From the NCBI GenBank assembly GCA_003550305.1, contig QKYT01000254.1, positions 42,831 through 81,148 on the forward strand: DNA of 38,318 nt. Reading direction: 5' to 3'. Every line of letters starts with the position of its first letter. Positions within the stretch are counted from its first letter, which is position 1. This stretch comes from Glomus cerebriforme (lineage: Eukaryota; Glomeromycota; Glomeromycetes; Glomerales; Glomeraceae). The position numbers and the translations under genes were made by a program. The notes below the pieces were generated by a model. The model made no database searches. It saw only the letters and a program-made list of their open reading frames with translations, and was not told the DNA's origin. Shown here in pieces: positions 12,501-23,955 of the stretch.

Positions 12501-14933
12501 AATGCATCACGCCTCCGACCCCCACCACCCCCACCACCCATACCGCCCACAAAACGAAGTTCTTCATTATCGGTTATATCAACCTCACCTCCACAAAATT
12601 CAAAATTTAAAACTAAAAGATCTCCGCCCCCACCTCCACCCATAAAAAACAATGGACAAACAAATTTTATAACAGAATCTCTGCCTATACTACAATCTCC
12701 ACCTAATAATAATGTCGATTTGGTGATAGGTACATCATCACTTTTATCAAATTCAATACCAGCTAACAATATTAAAGTATCATCACATGTAGGCACTTTA
12801 ACACCTCAACCTATTTCTACAATATCAAATAATGAAATAAAGTCTAATTTATCTTCACAGTCACCATCGAATAATGAAAAAAAATCAGAAAAACTTTTAC
12901 AGTTTCCATCAGGTTTACCTTCAGCTAAAAATAATGGAATAACACTACTAATGACATCATCATTTAATAATATTACTATACCATCTATACCTTCAATTCC
13001 TTCTGTTATATCCACATCAACAACCCAATTAAAAACAAATTCTGGAAAAATAGGTCCGGCCCCGCTCCCATCCGGGGTAGGTGCACCACCGCCTCCCCCA
13101 CCGCCCCCGCCCCCCCCCGGGGTGGGTGTACCACCAAAAAATAGTACAATTTTTTATGACAATAATATATCAGTTACAGTTACAGTTAATAATCAAAAGG
13201 GACCTTTAAAACAATTATTTTGGAGCAAAATCTCGGAACATGAAGTTAACAATACTGTTTGGAAAGATATTCAAGAAGAAGATATTCCATTAAATACTGA
13301 TGAATTGAATGAGTTGTTTAGTAAGACAGTTACGATTACATCTGAAAATGATACAAAGATTTCTATTAAATCTACAGTTACAACATTGTTAGATTTTAAT
13401 CGTGCTAATAACATAGCTATCATGTTGGCTCGAATTAAAATGCTATATTCAGAAATTAAAGATGCTATATTAGAATTAGATGATGAAAAATTATCAATAG
13501 AGAATCTTAGATCAATTAAACAATATATACCTACTAGTGAAGAGATTGAATTAGTAAAGGAATATGATGGCGATTTATCTACTTTGGGTAATGCAGAAAA
13601 TTATTTCAGAGAAATAATGGTTATTCCACGTATTCCGGAAAGATTAAGTTGCATGATTTTCCGGCGAAGATTTGAAATTGAAGCACAAGAATTATTACCC
13701 GTATGTATGATAATTAATAAAAATTATGATTTTATTTGTATAAACAATTAATACACATTTTGTTATAGGAAATAAATATATTACATAAAGCATATGAAGA
13801 TCTCAAGAGTTCACCGAAATTCAAAAGATTATTGAAGGTAAAATTTTTTTCTTTTCTGCCAAATTTATTTATTATAATTTATCATTGATTATTTTTGGGG
13901 TTCATGTATAACAAACAGACTGTATTGGCAATTGGTAACTATTTGAATGCAAAGTCATTTAGAGGAAATGCATTTGGTTTTCAATTAGATGCACTCCTTA
14001 AGGTAAAATTTGAATTTTTTATTTCATTGTGACTTTATTATTTTGATTTATATAACAATTGTGAAATGCTTATCTAGATGAGAGATACGAAAGCTATAGA
14101 ACATAATTCCAAGGGGACAGCTACACTTTTGCATTATTTAGCATTTACGATTGAAACCAACCAAAAAGAACTTATCACGTTTATGGATGAATTGCCACAT
14201 CTGGAAGCGGCAGCAAGGGTATCCGTTGCGAGTGTCATGTCATCAGTAACTTCTTTGGTTACTGGTATCTCACAGATTAAAGAAGAAATGCATGTTCTTA
14301 AACGAATAAGACCCTCTAAAAATGATAGATTTTTGGAAGTGATGGATGTAAGTTTTTGAAAATTGATTATTTATTTATTTTTACTAAATTTAATCATATG
14401 TAGGATTTTGTTAAACAAGTGGAACCTACAATTGAAAGTATCCGTGAAATAGCTACAAATTTAGATAATGAGTTACAGCAGATGTTAATATATTATGGAG
14501 AGGATCCAAAATCAACAAAGCCTGAGGACTTTTTTGGATTAATTGTTTCATTTTCTTCATCTTTAATGGTATGTTGTTTGTTGATTTAGATTAATCTTGA
14601 CTGTGAAACATTTATTTAATATATTATTATAAACAGAAAGCGCGTAAAGAAAACGAAGAAGCTCGAAAGAAAGCAGAGAAAGAGAAGGATAATGCGTCAA
14701 AACAGGTTAGTGTGGTAATTGCAAAAAAATGGGATTCTTTTATGTGATATGTTTTTAATGATATCAAATTACAGGCGAATAAAAAACCTTCAGATGCAAT
14801 TAGTATTGCTTCATCAAATGATGCGCAAGGTGATTTTGATGATGCAATTCGTGAACTTCGATCGGGCCTTAAACGTAATCGTGGTAGACCTGTATCAAAA
14901 GTGTTTTTGGAGATCGCCGAAGATCAAAATTAA
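9519..14933 (+). CDS. Diaphanous-related formin (GBD-FH3-FH1-FH2-DAD)
   Basis: Sixteen exons join to 1452 codons: 9519-9941, 10005-10540, 10616-10771, 10856-10925, 10986-11357, 11420-11541, 11615-11734, 11809-11885, 11965-12095, 12165-13700, 13769-13837, 13919-14002, 14078-14347, 14404-14568, 14637-14705, 14775-14933. Formins nucleate and elongate unbranched actin filaments at hyphal tips and septa. The order is an N-terminal disordered part; a Rho-binding GBD (about 110-330); FH3 (about 370-640, with SLADTLLSLRITLS and IRCLRVIMNTE); a proline-rich FH1 (about 785-990) with three polyproline runs for profilin-actin; and FH2 from about 1014, with the lasso residues W1022 and I1025 (QLFWSKI) and the GNYLN and FRGNAFGFQLDALLK motifs. 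The tail DFDDAIRELRSG plus basic KRNRGR (1420-1438) is a DAD, so autoinhibition released by a Rho GTPase is expected. Exon 3, 4 and 7 junctions rest on weak donors (GTTGGC, GTCTGT) chosen to keep frame and family fit. Confidence 0.95.
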
Positions 14934-15254
14934 TTGTTCAAATTCCAAAAACAAGTAATCATTAGAAACTTATTACATTACATTACATATATAATTTTTG
15001 TATTACTAATTTTAGGACATTTATATTACTATTTCTTTTCATATCTTATTTAAAGAGAAAATCTAATCTCATAAAATCTTATTTATCTCATATTAATTTT
15101 GCGATTTTTAATCTAAATATACTTAAATATACTTTTTTTTTAATAAAAAAAAAAAAATAAATAAATTACAGTAAATATCATTGTCTATTATTTCAAAGGA
15201 TCTGTATATATTCTATTTCTAATTTTAAAATCTTACCTGAGATCTTGGACCTTT
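14934..15254. other. Convergent 3' interval between formin and Uba4
   Basis: These 321 bases separate the two stop codons of convergent genes, so both 3' untranslated regions and polyadenylation sites must lie here or overlap. The sequence is AT-rich with an A/T homopolymer patch around 15130-15165 and several AATAAA-like words. I see no gene in it. Confidence 0.6.
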
Positions 15255-17210
15255 TTAATATATAGGGAAATCTGGATCAACATCTAAGGACCATTTATAT
15301 AATCCTCCAATAATATCCTTAACTTCACCTTTCAAATAATTTTTCAATATATTCACCGCATGTTGTGAATCATTTCCTAGTCGACAAATCACATATACTT
15401 TGCACAAAGTTATTAAGAATTTAGAATATAATATTATATTATATTTCGTGCTAAAAACTTAATTAAGTTTACCTGGTGTATTTGGTGCTTCTAATGATTT
15501 TTTCACTTCTTCAATCTTACTGGGAAGATCTTTCAAAGGAATGTCTATTGTAGATAAATTGATATTAGATATTAAACATGAAGCTAAATCAAAAAAAACG
15601 CGTCATGCATCACTTACTAATTGAACTAGGTAGACTACAAATATCATATTGTACAGTTTCTCTCACATCAATTAAAACATGAGGTGTACCCTCATTTCGC
15701 AAATTACGATATGTCTAATAATAAAATGAGATATATTTTATTGCTATTATTATTGAAAAAAATTTTATTCTTTCTCACTTTTGGTTCAATCCTATCTTCG
15801 TATCCTAATAACTTCACCGAAGGTGACTAAATTAAATTAAGTAAATAAATAAAATGCATTTTTTTCAAACCGTTTACAAAGCAGAGTAAGACAACCACCT
15901 TATCTAATGCACCGCTACCGCAAAACTGAACATAATCTTGTAATTCGGTTATAAACGGGTGCTCACCACATAAACCACAATCCTTCTTTTTTGATCTCAA
16001 TTTCATGGATCGAAAAAGTGGATACGATGTAGCCGAAAAAATTAAAAGGTTATTAGGACTTTCGTCATCTACTTGTTCATATAATACGGTTTTATTAATA
16101 AATTATTATAATAAACGCATTTTCAAAAGATTCTAGAAATAATTCACTTTCTATGGCGATTTTGATTGCTTGCAAAGCTTGCAAACATCCAATAATTCCA
16201 GTAACTAAAGAAAAAGAAAAAATTTTTAATTTGTTATAAAAAAAAAAAATTTGAACCCTAAATAAATATACAAACCGACTCCTAAAACTCCACCATCTGC
16301 ACAATTTAATATGCTCTCTGGTGGAGGTGGCTTAGGGAATAAACATCGATAGCAAGGTCCTCTCTTATAATTATATACAGTTAATTGACCATCCATACGT
16401 AAGGCGCTACCAGAGACCAAAGGTTTACCAGCTATCACACATACGTCATTAAGAAGATATCGCGTTGCAACATTATCAGTCGCGTCGATAACTATATCGT
16501 ATTTTTTAACTATTTCCAATGCATTTGAACTATCCAAAAGAACTTCGTATGCAACACATTTACATAAAGAGTTTAACTCTTCGATAGTCATCTTTGCTGA
16601 TTGTGCTTTGGAAATACCTTCCCGTGATTCATTATGTATTATTTGACGTTGCAAATTTGATTTTTCTACCGTGTCATGGTCGATTATTCCAAGTTTGCCT
16701 GGTTAAAATAAATTAATAACATTAATAACAGAAATTTTCTTCAATTTTAAAAAATCAAGAATTCTTAATTCTTACCAACTCCGGTAGCAGCAAGATAAAT
16801 AGCCGCAGGTGCACCTAAACCTCCAGCACCGACTATCAACATTGAAGTATTTTTGAGTTTCAATTGACCTAAATCAATTGAGATCCGTTAATTAACAAAC
16901 TTTTGTCTTATTTTTTTTTTTAAAAAAAAAATCGAATACCTGTTTTGCCAAAACCGGGTAGAATAAGTTGCCGACCATATCGCATATATTCAGCTAAAGT
17001 TAGATCTTCAAGATTTGGACTATCTGTATCTTTATCAAAAGTATTACAAGTTTTTCGCGAATTTGATTCATTATGGGTATTACTAATTAAGAGCGAATTC
17101 TGTTTATCTAGTTTTTCTTCTAGTTCTTTGACACGTATTTTAAGTTGCTCATTCTCTTCTTTGAGTCGTGAATTTAACACCATTAATAATTGAATTTCAC
17201 TTTTATCCAT
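15255..17210 (-). CDS. UBA4: Uba4/MOCS3: Urm1-activating adenylyltransferase and sulfurtransferase
   Basis: Nine exons (minus: 16940-17210, 16776-16868, 16276-16698, 16148-16204, about 15899-16068, 15779-15826, 15618-15714, 15473-15544, 15255-15397) join to 457 codons, matching MOCS3 (460) and Uba4 (440). The protein adenylates and then thiocarboxylates the ubiquitin-like Urm1 (and MoaD-type proteins), feeding tRNA wobble-uridine thiolation. A coiled N-terminus precedes the ThiF/MoeB fold with the nucleotide loop GAGGLG (104-109), NLQRQ and DATDN (D196). The zinc pairs are C237/C240 (CYRC) and C312/C315 (CGLC). C254 in NCADGG is the candidate E1-like cysteine. The C-terminal rhodanese domain has its catalytic cysteine in the loop CRLGND (C415). 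All key residues are present. The exon 4/5 junction is the least certain: a GTGAAT donor at 16147 and an acceptor at 16069, or 3 bases upstream, both fit. The start is the first ATG. Confidence 0.96.
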
Positions 17211-17324
17211 TCAAGAAATGTTGCAGACCAATCATTTCCCTAAAAAATTTTAAATTTTTAACTGAAACAGACCACTGCGGATATAATAATGAAATCCGAA
17301 AAAACAAGCCCTGTTCATTTCCGG
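17211..17324. other. Upstream flank of Uba4
   Basis: Short interval between the Uba4 start codon and the inverted-repeat element. It should contain the Uba4 promoter proximal region and 5' leader. The right end (17308-17328) carries the word CCTGTTCATTTCCGGTCGG, which recurs in inverted orientation at 17661-17680 inside the adjacent element, so the element boundary is fuzzy on this side. Confidence 0.4.
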
Positions 17325-17947
17325 TCGGTCAGGTTTGTACTACTCGAAATTAGCGAATAAAATCATTTTAAAGTTCGGCCCATGTATAAACAACAAATAG
17401 CATTTTAATATTTTACATTATATATACTTTAATATTGAATATATTTAGAAACTTTACTTTTACATAATTTTTATTATGTCTTGCAATAAGACATTTTCAA
17501 TAGACACGTAAAGAAAAAGTTAAAAATATTATGCCATATGATTAGTAACTGATTGGCTACCCTGAACTTAAAAAACCCCAATTTTTTTGTTCGGATTTCT
17601 GTCACGTTGTACAAAAAGATCAGCCCAATCAAAATAAACAAAACCCGACCGAAAAACCCAACCGACCGGAAATGAACAGGGGGGTTTTTTAAGTTCGGGG
17701 AGTCACGGTAGCCAATCAGTTACTAATCATGTGGCATAAGATATTAACTTTTTCTTTACGTATCTATTGAAAATGTCTTATTGCAAGACATAATAAAAAT
17801 TATGTAAAAGTATAAAGTTTCTAAATATATCTAATACTAAAGTATATATAATATAATGCTATTTGTTGTTTATATATGGGCCAAACTTCAAACTTTACTG
17901 ATTACAAAATGATTTATTCGCTAATTTCGAGTAGTACAAACCCGACT
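17325..17947. mobile_element. Long inverted-repeat (foldback/MITE-like) element
   Basis: Two arms of about 255 and 268 bases face each other: 17325-17579 and 17680-17947, separated by about 100 bases. Shared words in inverse order include TTTGTACTACTCGAAATTAG, TAAACAACAAATAGCATT, AATTTTTATTATGTCTTGCA, AGACATTTTCAATAGA and GATTAGTAACTGATTGGCTA. The arms differ by many substitutions and small indels, so the duplication is not recent. No coding capacity is present. Its size and structure fit a non-autonomous foldback element or MITE; the ends and any target duplication are not clear. The spacer is GC-richer and contains repeated GACCGA-type words. It sits between two divergent genes and so lies within their shared upstream region. 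Confidence 0.7.
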
Positions 17948-18735
17948 GAAAAATCAACCGTATAAAAATTGCCCGTGACCGATTTTTGATAAATGTGATA
18001 AACAAATGAACCAGTTATATTTATTATAACTACGGTGTCGTACAGTACTGTATGTACTGTATACTTAATTTCTTAATCCCGCCAAAATCATGGGATTTTT
18101 CATGTGCACTTTAAATGGATCATGAAAATTAAATTTTATTGGCGAAAGAAAATATTATAAATATTATAAAGAATACTACACCTTTTTAAAATTTGCCAGA
18201 TAAAGGTTTGAAACAAAACGTTATTATGACAAAAAAAAAAAAAATTAAATGGGAGAAATTAAATCATACGGATCTTTAGTTGATTTCTATTTTAAACACT
18301 GCTCATGCGGCATATTGCTGATATGTATATGAAAGAAAAATAAGAATGATCGGCTGCTGCGTTTAGCACGGTAGATGACTCACTTTTTGATGCGCAGATG
18401 AATACATCTTCCCGTCCTTTTTAGTTATAATAATACTATTACGTCACTATGACTCGAATGTATAAAATTAAATGTTTCTCGTTCTCCGTTTTTTTATTTT
18501 CTTCCACTAATAATAACTGTATTAAATTCGCAACAATAGACAACCCCTTTCGCCCAATACAAATCTTGTCCCGATATCAGTCTTTCTTTTCCGTTTTATT
18601 ATATTAGAAATTACAACTTATTTTATTTTTTTATCTTTAATAATTTATAATAAACTAAAAAAAAATTGAAATAATAAAAAAAAAACTCGGGTTTCTTTAT
18701 ATTCTTTATATTTTTGGTCCAGTTTAGTTTATATA
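17948..18735. promoter_or_regulatory. Upstream region of the BCAS3-family gene
   Basis: About 790 non-coding bases precede the ATG at 18736. A 12-base perfect palindrome TACAGTACTGTA lies near 18040-18051 and is followed by a second partial copy. The last 250 bases have pyrimidine-rich stretches (around 18480-18600) typical of fungal promoters and 5' leaders. No gene is visible. The functional reading is inference. Confidence 0.35.
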
Positions 18736-21700
18736 ATGTCCTCAGCTCCTCAGCCAACCAATACCATTGGAGTCAAAGCAGACCCAAAATTTTTAAGGTT
18801 TATTTTAACGCACCTTTGACCGTGTTTTTTTTTCGAGAGATGACAGCTTCTAACTTACCTCTTTTATTAGAGACCCTTCTGCGCTAGAGTCCATTTCTTC
18901 AGCCTTGTATGGGCTATCTTCATATGTAGCATATTCTTTACCTACTTCGATCACTTCGCTACGTAAAGTTGCTAGCAACTCTGCGTCTGACCATAATACT
19001 TATCAACACTCAATAAATCATGAAATAGATCCACAAAACCATTCAGTCCCTCCTGATGGGTTGTTTGAAAAAAAAAAGGATGTTATTATATATGCAGCTT
19101 TTGATGAAATTATTTCTGCGTCTTCTTGCAAACCTAATGCATCAGTAAGGTAATTATTGAATCAAACTTATTTTTGATCTAATTTATATTAATTCTAAAT
19201 ATACTTACTTTTGATTAGTCAATCTGTTCTTATGTTAGGTTATCCTGATGGATTTCAAATATGGAATGTATCAAGTGTGGACAATATCCATGAACTCATC
19301 TCGATAAGAGACGAGGAAAAACTTGGAGATGTGACGTATATAAAAGTCTGTATAATTTGAACAAAAAATAAATAAATAAATAAATAAAATAAAATTACTT
19401 TTGCTAATTCTTTCTTTATTATAGTCAATACCAAATCCACGTTATACTTTGAAAGTTGCTCGTGATAAATTTGCAGACGTCCGACCACTAGTTTGTTTAA
19501 TGTAAGTTGATTATAATAAATTGGATTTAGTTATCAAATAATTAAAAATCATTCTTCATCATAGCTGTATATCAACTCCGGCGCGTGAAAATGGATTTCA
19601 GGAGCCTTTCTCAAAACCGAAAAGTGTATTAAATTTTTTTTCGTTAAAAACGCATCAAATTGTAAAAACTTTGGACTTTGAGAATGAGGGGAATATTGTT
19701 GGTATAAAATGTAACGAGCGAGCGATTGTTATCAGTATGTGCAATCCTGCAAAGTTACATATAATATCGCCTTTAACACTGGCTCCCTTGTTTCAATCTT
19801 TACAAGATGTTTCACTTCATCCATCGACTCGAACCCCAATTTTTACATTGGGATCCAGATTGTTAGCATATGCAACGACGAACCAACCATCAGAGCCTGA
19901 TGGAAAAAAGGATAGTGATTTAGGCGATGATAATGATTTAGTTGGTGTTTCCTCTGGCAAATATCAAGTAGCTGCAAAAGAGGTTGCGAAAGAAGTTGTT
20001 AATGGTGTAAAATTCCTGGGTAAGATTATTTTTTTTTCATGTATTCTTCTAGTTTTCAATTTAAATTAATTATTTATCTTTTAAAGGTGACTACGGATAT
20101 CAGACACTTTCAGCTTATTTTGCAAATACATCAAATTCACAAGCTATACCCCAAATAAAACAATCTTCCATGCCAATTAATATACAGAATGTTTCAAGTG
20201 GAATGAGTCCTGCTTCACGTGGTTCTTTTTCATCTTCACCTAGTCCATCAAATGGATATTATTATAATTCAAGAACTGGAAGTGTTGGTAGCAGTAGCAG
20301 TGATAGTGGCAATAGTTTTATTGCTACGATCAACAATGGGATAGAAAGTGAAAAAGATAATGGTGCTATTGGAGCAGTATGTAATAATTTACTTAATAAG
20401 ATATTTTATATTTAACTTTTAACTTTCTTATATCTTTATCATTTATTGCTTTTAGATAATTATTCGTGACCTTGGTGCTCCTTATGGTCCTAGCAAAAAG
20501 GAACCCTCAATCATTGCGCATTTTGCTCCACATACTCATCATGTTGGACAATTGTCATTTAATCCATCTGGCACTTTATTGTTTTCAACCTCTATTCAAG
20601 GTCACAAATTTCACGTTTTTGAAATTCTTGGTAAACGCCGCCGGGGCAGAAATCACAAAAGCATGAAACATATGTATCAATTAGCGCGAGGCTATACTTA
20701 TGCTAGTGTGAGCGAAAGTGGTGTTGGATGGAGTAGTGACTCTAGATGGTGCGCTGTGGCTAGTGGTAAAGGGACAATTCATTTGTTTGCAATAAATCCA
20801 TATGGAGGACCCGCTCATGTACCTTCTCATATATCGGGTTTAGTTAAAAATACAGTTGAACCATATAGTTCAACTACACAATCCCCCGTGGTCCGAATTA
20901 AGTCACGTGTACCATTACCACCAGATCCTACTGAAGTAACTTCAAATGGATCTTTACAAAATAATATGTTCCCCATTAATCCTCATGAATATTATTCTTT
21001 TCCTCCTCCTGATTCAAATGTTTCTTTCGCTGCTACCAGTCCTTCACGTCGTTCTAATCCATCACATTACACTAATACTAATATGTATCCACATCATCTT
21101 AATGGACAACTACATCCGTTTTCTTATAATATTCCTATAAATCCTTCTTATCTTATGAAGAAACCTCCGGGTATATGCATGAAATTTCTTCCTTCAATGT
21201 CTAATAATTCTAAGACTGCCAGTAATAATGGACTTTTATTTGCTAATTTAAATGCAAGACGACAAGCTAAAAGAAGATCTTCACCATCCATTAATTACGA
21301 TGGAAATGCATCTATAAATTCTACTAATAAAAGTGGGCGAAGGAGAACTCAATCATGGTCTCAAAATTCTTTGTCGGGTGTTAATAATTCTAACCATCAA
21401 TATCTTGAAGTAGAAAATTTAGAATCCAAACAAGAAGATATTGGATACCAGGACTTATTAAGTTTTCATCCGGCTGGTATTTTAACTTTACATAGAATAT
21501 GGATAGAAGGAATTGTAGTTGGAGAACAAGATAGCTTTTCTCGTCAAGGAGGTAATCAAGAATCAAACAATTTAATTACAATGGCTGGTACACCATTGGC
21601 TGGTAGTGCAGCTGCCGTTGCCAATGTCGGTAGAGCATTGGTTGGTGGAGCAACAACTGTTGTAGGAGGAATTACGGGTGTCGCAAGAAAAGAAGCAGGT

Positions 21701-22823
21701 TCTTTAGATATGATTACGAATTATGATGATGTTGCTGAATGGCAATTAATACGTAGTAATCATTGGGCCGAGGTTAAAAATGTTTTTGAACCACCAAAAC
21801 AATTTACAGAAGGTGACATATTGGCTAAAAGAGATGGTAATAATAAGTGGTTAGCAAATGCTGAAATTGCTACACATACCAGTTCTAGAACATCATTACC
21901 ACCATCTTTATGGTCCAGTCCTCAGTTTACTTTTCAAACATTTTTACCAGGTCATACAGAAACTATTCGCAAAGGTGAAGTACCATGCTCAAAGAAAATT
22001 GAAGTACGAAGGGATGTAGTTGAGCATGTTGAAATGGTAGATGAAGTTAATGGCGGTACAGATTCTTTGGGAATAAATGGATGGGTAAATAACGGAGAAA
22101 ATAATTATGGTAGTCATGTTCACGGTAGAACAAGTAAAACTATTCTTATCCAAGCAGGCAAAGCTATCGGAAAAGGAGGTGACCTTTCTGCAAATCTATC
22201 AACTGCCATGCATACTTCTCTTGACTTTTCGCCATCTAGTCCAACATTGAGTGCTGTTAGTACAAAGTCTAAAGATCGTATTTCAAATGGTTTTAACGGA
22301 CATGCATGTACAATTTCTGGAGACATGTGTAAGTACAATTTATTTTACTCGACACTTATTATTATTTATTTATTTATTTATTTTATTTTAATTAGCGATT
22401 ACGCCATTATCGTTTGAGGATGCATATCATATTCAAATTTCCAATAATAATCCTACCGCTTCTACTACTACTGTTAATTCCACTCCTTATACAACATCTT
22501 CAACAATATCAAAATCTTCCAAATTAAACAATGTTAATATTTCTCCAAATATTATAGCAAATAATGCCATGATTATTTCACATCCATTATCATTCACAAG
22601 ATCTACTTCTTCATTATCATCTGTAAATACTTCTGAAACCACTTTTAGTGATGAAGTTGATACTTTTACTAAAGGAATTGAACATACAGAAGATTGTACA
22701 AGTGAAGAAGGAAACTTCTTTTTTTCACCAGATGGTGATAATGAGGTTGAATTACCAAGTAATAGCGTAATAGAATTGCGACGTAATGGTAATGGAAATG
22801 GTATTGAAGAACAATGGGTTTAA
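18736..22823 (+). CDS. BCAS3-family WD40 beta-propeller protein
   Basis: Eight exons (18736-18797, 18871-19149, 19219-19345, 19425-19501, 19565-20019, 20087-20376, 20456-22328, 22396-22823) join to 1196 codons. Propeller-type segments include VLMLGYPDGFQIWNV (about 117-131), a SLKTHQIVKTLDF blade, LGSRLLAYA (about 275), HHVGQLSFNPSGTLLFSTS (about 455) and the family-diagnostic stretch HMYQLARGYTYASV followed by WSSDSRWCAVASGKGTIHLF (about 505-544). The last matches BCAS3 and plant ATG18f/g/h, where a RLxRG motif precedes a blade. The BCAS3 C-terminal domain follows, with YQDLLSFHPAGILTLHRIW (about 760) and AEWQLIRSNHWAEVK (about 857). Family members bind phosphoinositides at the phagophore or organise the cytoskeleton (established for animals and plants); the role here is inferred. 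Ser/Asn-rich inserts (about 345-430 and 1055-1196) look disordered. Intron 3 has a GTCTGT donor. Confidence 0.9.
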
Positions 22824-23955
22824 TTATAAAGACTTTTAATTTTGGCTTAAAGCTGGTAAGATGTACAATTATTTGTAGATTATAATTTTATTAACAAACT
22901 TTTTGAAATTTTTTTTTTTTTTTTTTTTGTCCTTAAACAAAATTGGTTTAATTAATATATACTTGTTCATATATAAAATCAATTTAGAGTTTTGTAATTA
23001 TATTTTTGAAATTTTTGATATACTTATTTTAAATATTTTAGAGAAAAACAAAAAAAAATTATGTTTTTTAGTTGTAAATATAAGTTTTATTATTAATTTA
23101 TTTTTTATTAAAATTTTATAAATTTAAATAATTGTAATTGGCCTTTAAAACAATAAAAAATTTTTTTTTTTTTTTAAGCAATAAAAAAAATGACATCACA
23201 TTCATTATGCCCAGAAACGCTATATTACTCATTTTATGTAACAGGTCAGAAATACCGGATAAATCAGTCATTTGGCACTTCAACTTCAGAACAACTGACG
23301 GGTAAATATGGAAATCCAATTTAATTGATCCCAAAATTAACCAATTAAATTGGTTGTTGTTTATTTTCAAAAGTCATCATAGAAAAATAAAAACAAATAC
23401 CAATAGGAAAATACAACAATTGAAAATCGAAGCATCTAAATTTGAAGCATTATTGAGAGACGTGACACCATACGATCACATGATTTATCACGAGTAGTGC
23501 AAAAAAAACTTCTTAATCTTTAAACATTCTCATTCCCCCCCCCCAATCTTTTGATAAAATGTTTAATGTTACACGCCAATTTTACTATAATAATGCAAAC
23601 ATTCAAAAATTTTCATAGCATAGTGCAGATAATGTGCATGTTTGCGCCAAAGTTTTGGCGGTTCCACAATCCAGAGAGGAAAATCTGGCAATAATAATTC
23701 CATTAATCGCCAATATTATCAAACTAAAATCATTTTTTTTTATTCGAACAAAGACTGAAATAGTGTAAAAAAAAAAAAAAAAAAAAATAACAAATTTTAT
23801 TTCAAGCGTTGGGGTGATAGATTCACATTCTCTCAAAGTGTTTCTGTCCACCACAAACCCAACTGCCCGTTTATTTTTTTTTTTAAAATAAAATACAGTA
23901 TTCCCAACCTACTCTTGTCCAATCTTTATATTAATCTATTTGGTGAATAATTGAT
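22824..23955. other. Intergenic region between BCAS3 gene and coiled-coil gene
   Basis: Just over 1.1 kb without a gene. It contains the BCAS3 3' untranslated region and the promoter of the downstream gene. Notable items are long T or A runs (22910-22928, 23160-23175, 23768-23787), a run of ten C at 23535-23544, and a 12-base perfect inverted repeat CCAATTTAATTG (23316-23327) and CAATTAAATTGG (23342-23353). The open frame at 22903-23121 is a poly-T low-complexity artefact. Confidence 0.5.

Noticed and set aside
12437..12796. Minus-strand frame rich in poly-Gly
   Set aside because: It is the complement of the polyproline FH1 codons of the formin.
22903..23121. Plus-strand frame rich in Phe/Ile/Leu after the BCAS3 gene
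   Set aside because: It is built on a poly-T run in AT-rich intergenic DNA and has no coding pattern.
23535..23544. Run of ten C in AT-rich DNA
   Set aside because: Striking by eye but a simple homopolymer with no other signal around it.
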